Source: a virus. Taken from it: a stretch of DNA of 28,748 nucleotides. The position numbers and the translations under genes were made by a program. This document shows, one piece after another, positions 28,705 through 28,748 of this stretch (position 1 is the first letter of the stretch; each line of letters starts with the position of its first letter). Where the stretch lies: positions 1 to 28,748 of IMG/VR virus record IMGVR_UViG_3300025853_000489. One strand, 5' to 3'. The notes beneath the pieces were generated by a model that worked only from the letters and a program-made list of their open reading frames with translations, had not been told where the DNA came from and did no database searches.

Positions 28705-28748
28705 TGTACGCTCTCCTCTTCTAACTCTATCTCGTACTCTGGTGACTG
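28701..28748 (-). CDS. C-terminal end of an upstream acidic gene, partial
   Basis: The open frame enters from the right edge on the - strand and ends with TGA 28703-28701, overlapping the TTG start of the primase-helicase. The last 15 residues are QSPEYEIELEEESVH. The acidic tip hints at an SSB-like or other DNA-binding protein tail, but nothing more can be said. Its stop overlap continues the coupling pattern of the operon, so the operon starts outside the window. Confidence 0.5.
   Translation of the reverse strand, partial: QSPEYEIELEEESVH

Noticed and set aside
1-28748. tRNA genes, integrase, attachment sites and insertion sequences.
   Set aside because: Reading by eye found no cloverleaf, recombinase motif or terminal inverted repeats. 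A tRNA search program would be needed to exclude tRNAs fully.

Overview
The window is part of a lytic-type, tailed double-stranded DNA phage genome. It is almost gap-free, with about 40 genes in two convergent blocks: virion and lysis genes on + (1 to 19777) and DNA replication and nucleotide metabolism on - (19819 to 28748). Morphology is inferred to be podovirus-like (short tail), because there is no tape-measure, sheath or tail-tube set and there is a run of large Ala/Gln-rich proteins of the internal-virion/ejection kind. The capsid protein and head-tail adaptor resemble the phage SU10 type, while the replication genes resemble the T7 type. ThyX, a class II-like ribonucleotide reductase, a 2OG-Fe(II) oxygenase and a small heat shock protein point to an aquatic, probably marine, phage of a Gram-negative host that uses sigma70-type promoters. 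Terminase and most of the portal gene lie left of the window. No RNA polymerase, integrase, tRNA or CRISPR is visible. Left part (1-6259): the portal C-terminus is followed by a tandem pair of paralogous small beta-rich proteins, a tail fibre with GGT repeats, a 789-residue LamG/SPRY-like receptor-binding protein, a tail-assembly chaperone-like protein, a small exported protein, a tail-collar protein and several tiny basic or conserved proteins. A sigma70 promoter with both consensus hexamers lies at 5167-5195. Middle (6265-11614): scaffold, SU10-type major capsid protein, a strong post-capsid hairpin, adaptor, nozzle-like protein and a GNAT-like protein. Right structural part (11616-18055): putative ejection proteins, the largest 1056 residues. 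The lysis cassette follows (18057-19484): GH108 muramidase, a membrane-anchored coiled-coil protein and a 3-TM holin. The two blocks meet at hairpins at 19770-19814. The minus strand, in order of transcription (right to left), encodes: the end of an acidic protein; primase-helicase; a tiny basic protein; ThyX; family A DNA polymerase; SSB; a GIY-YIG nuclease; a Cas4-like nuclease; a small acidic protein; RNR; a 38-residue DUF1289 protein; a 2OG oxygenase; and Hsp20. Nearly every junction overlaps by 1 to 23 bases, so this looks like one translationally coupled operon. Only hsp20 has an intergenic leader with its own promoter. The most interesting finding is that leader (20239-20285). It can fold the hsp20 Shine-Dalgarno into a hairpin with a bulged G opposite the SD, the geometry of ROSE-type RNA thermometers. 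This suggests a phage-encoded heat-sensing switch on a phage chaperone. The hsp20 promoter and the promoter at 5167 also share spacer sequence, spacing and a -35 box overlapping the upstream stop codon, which suggests a small phage promoter family.
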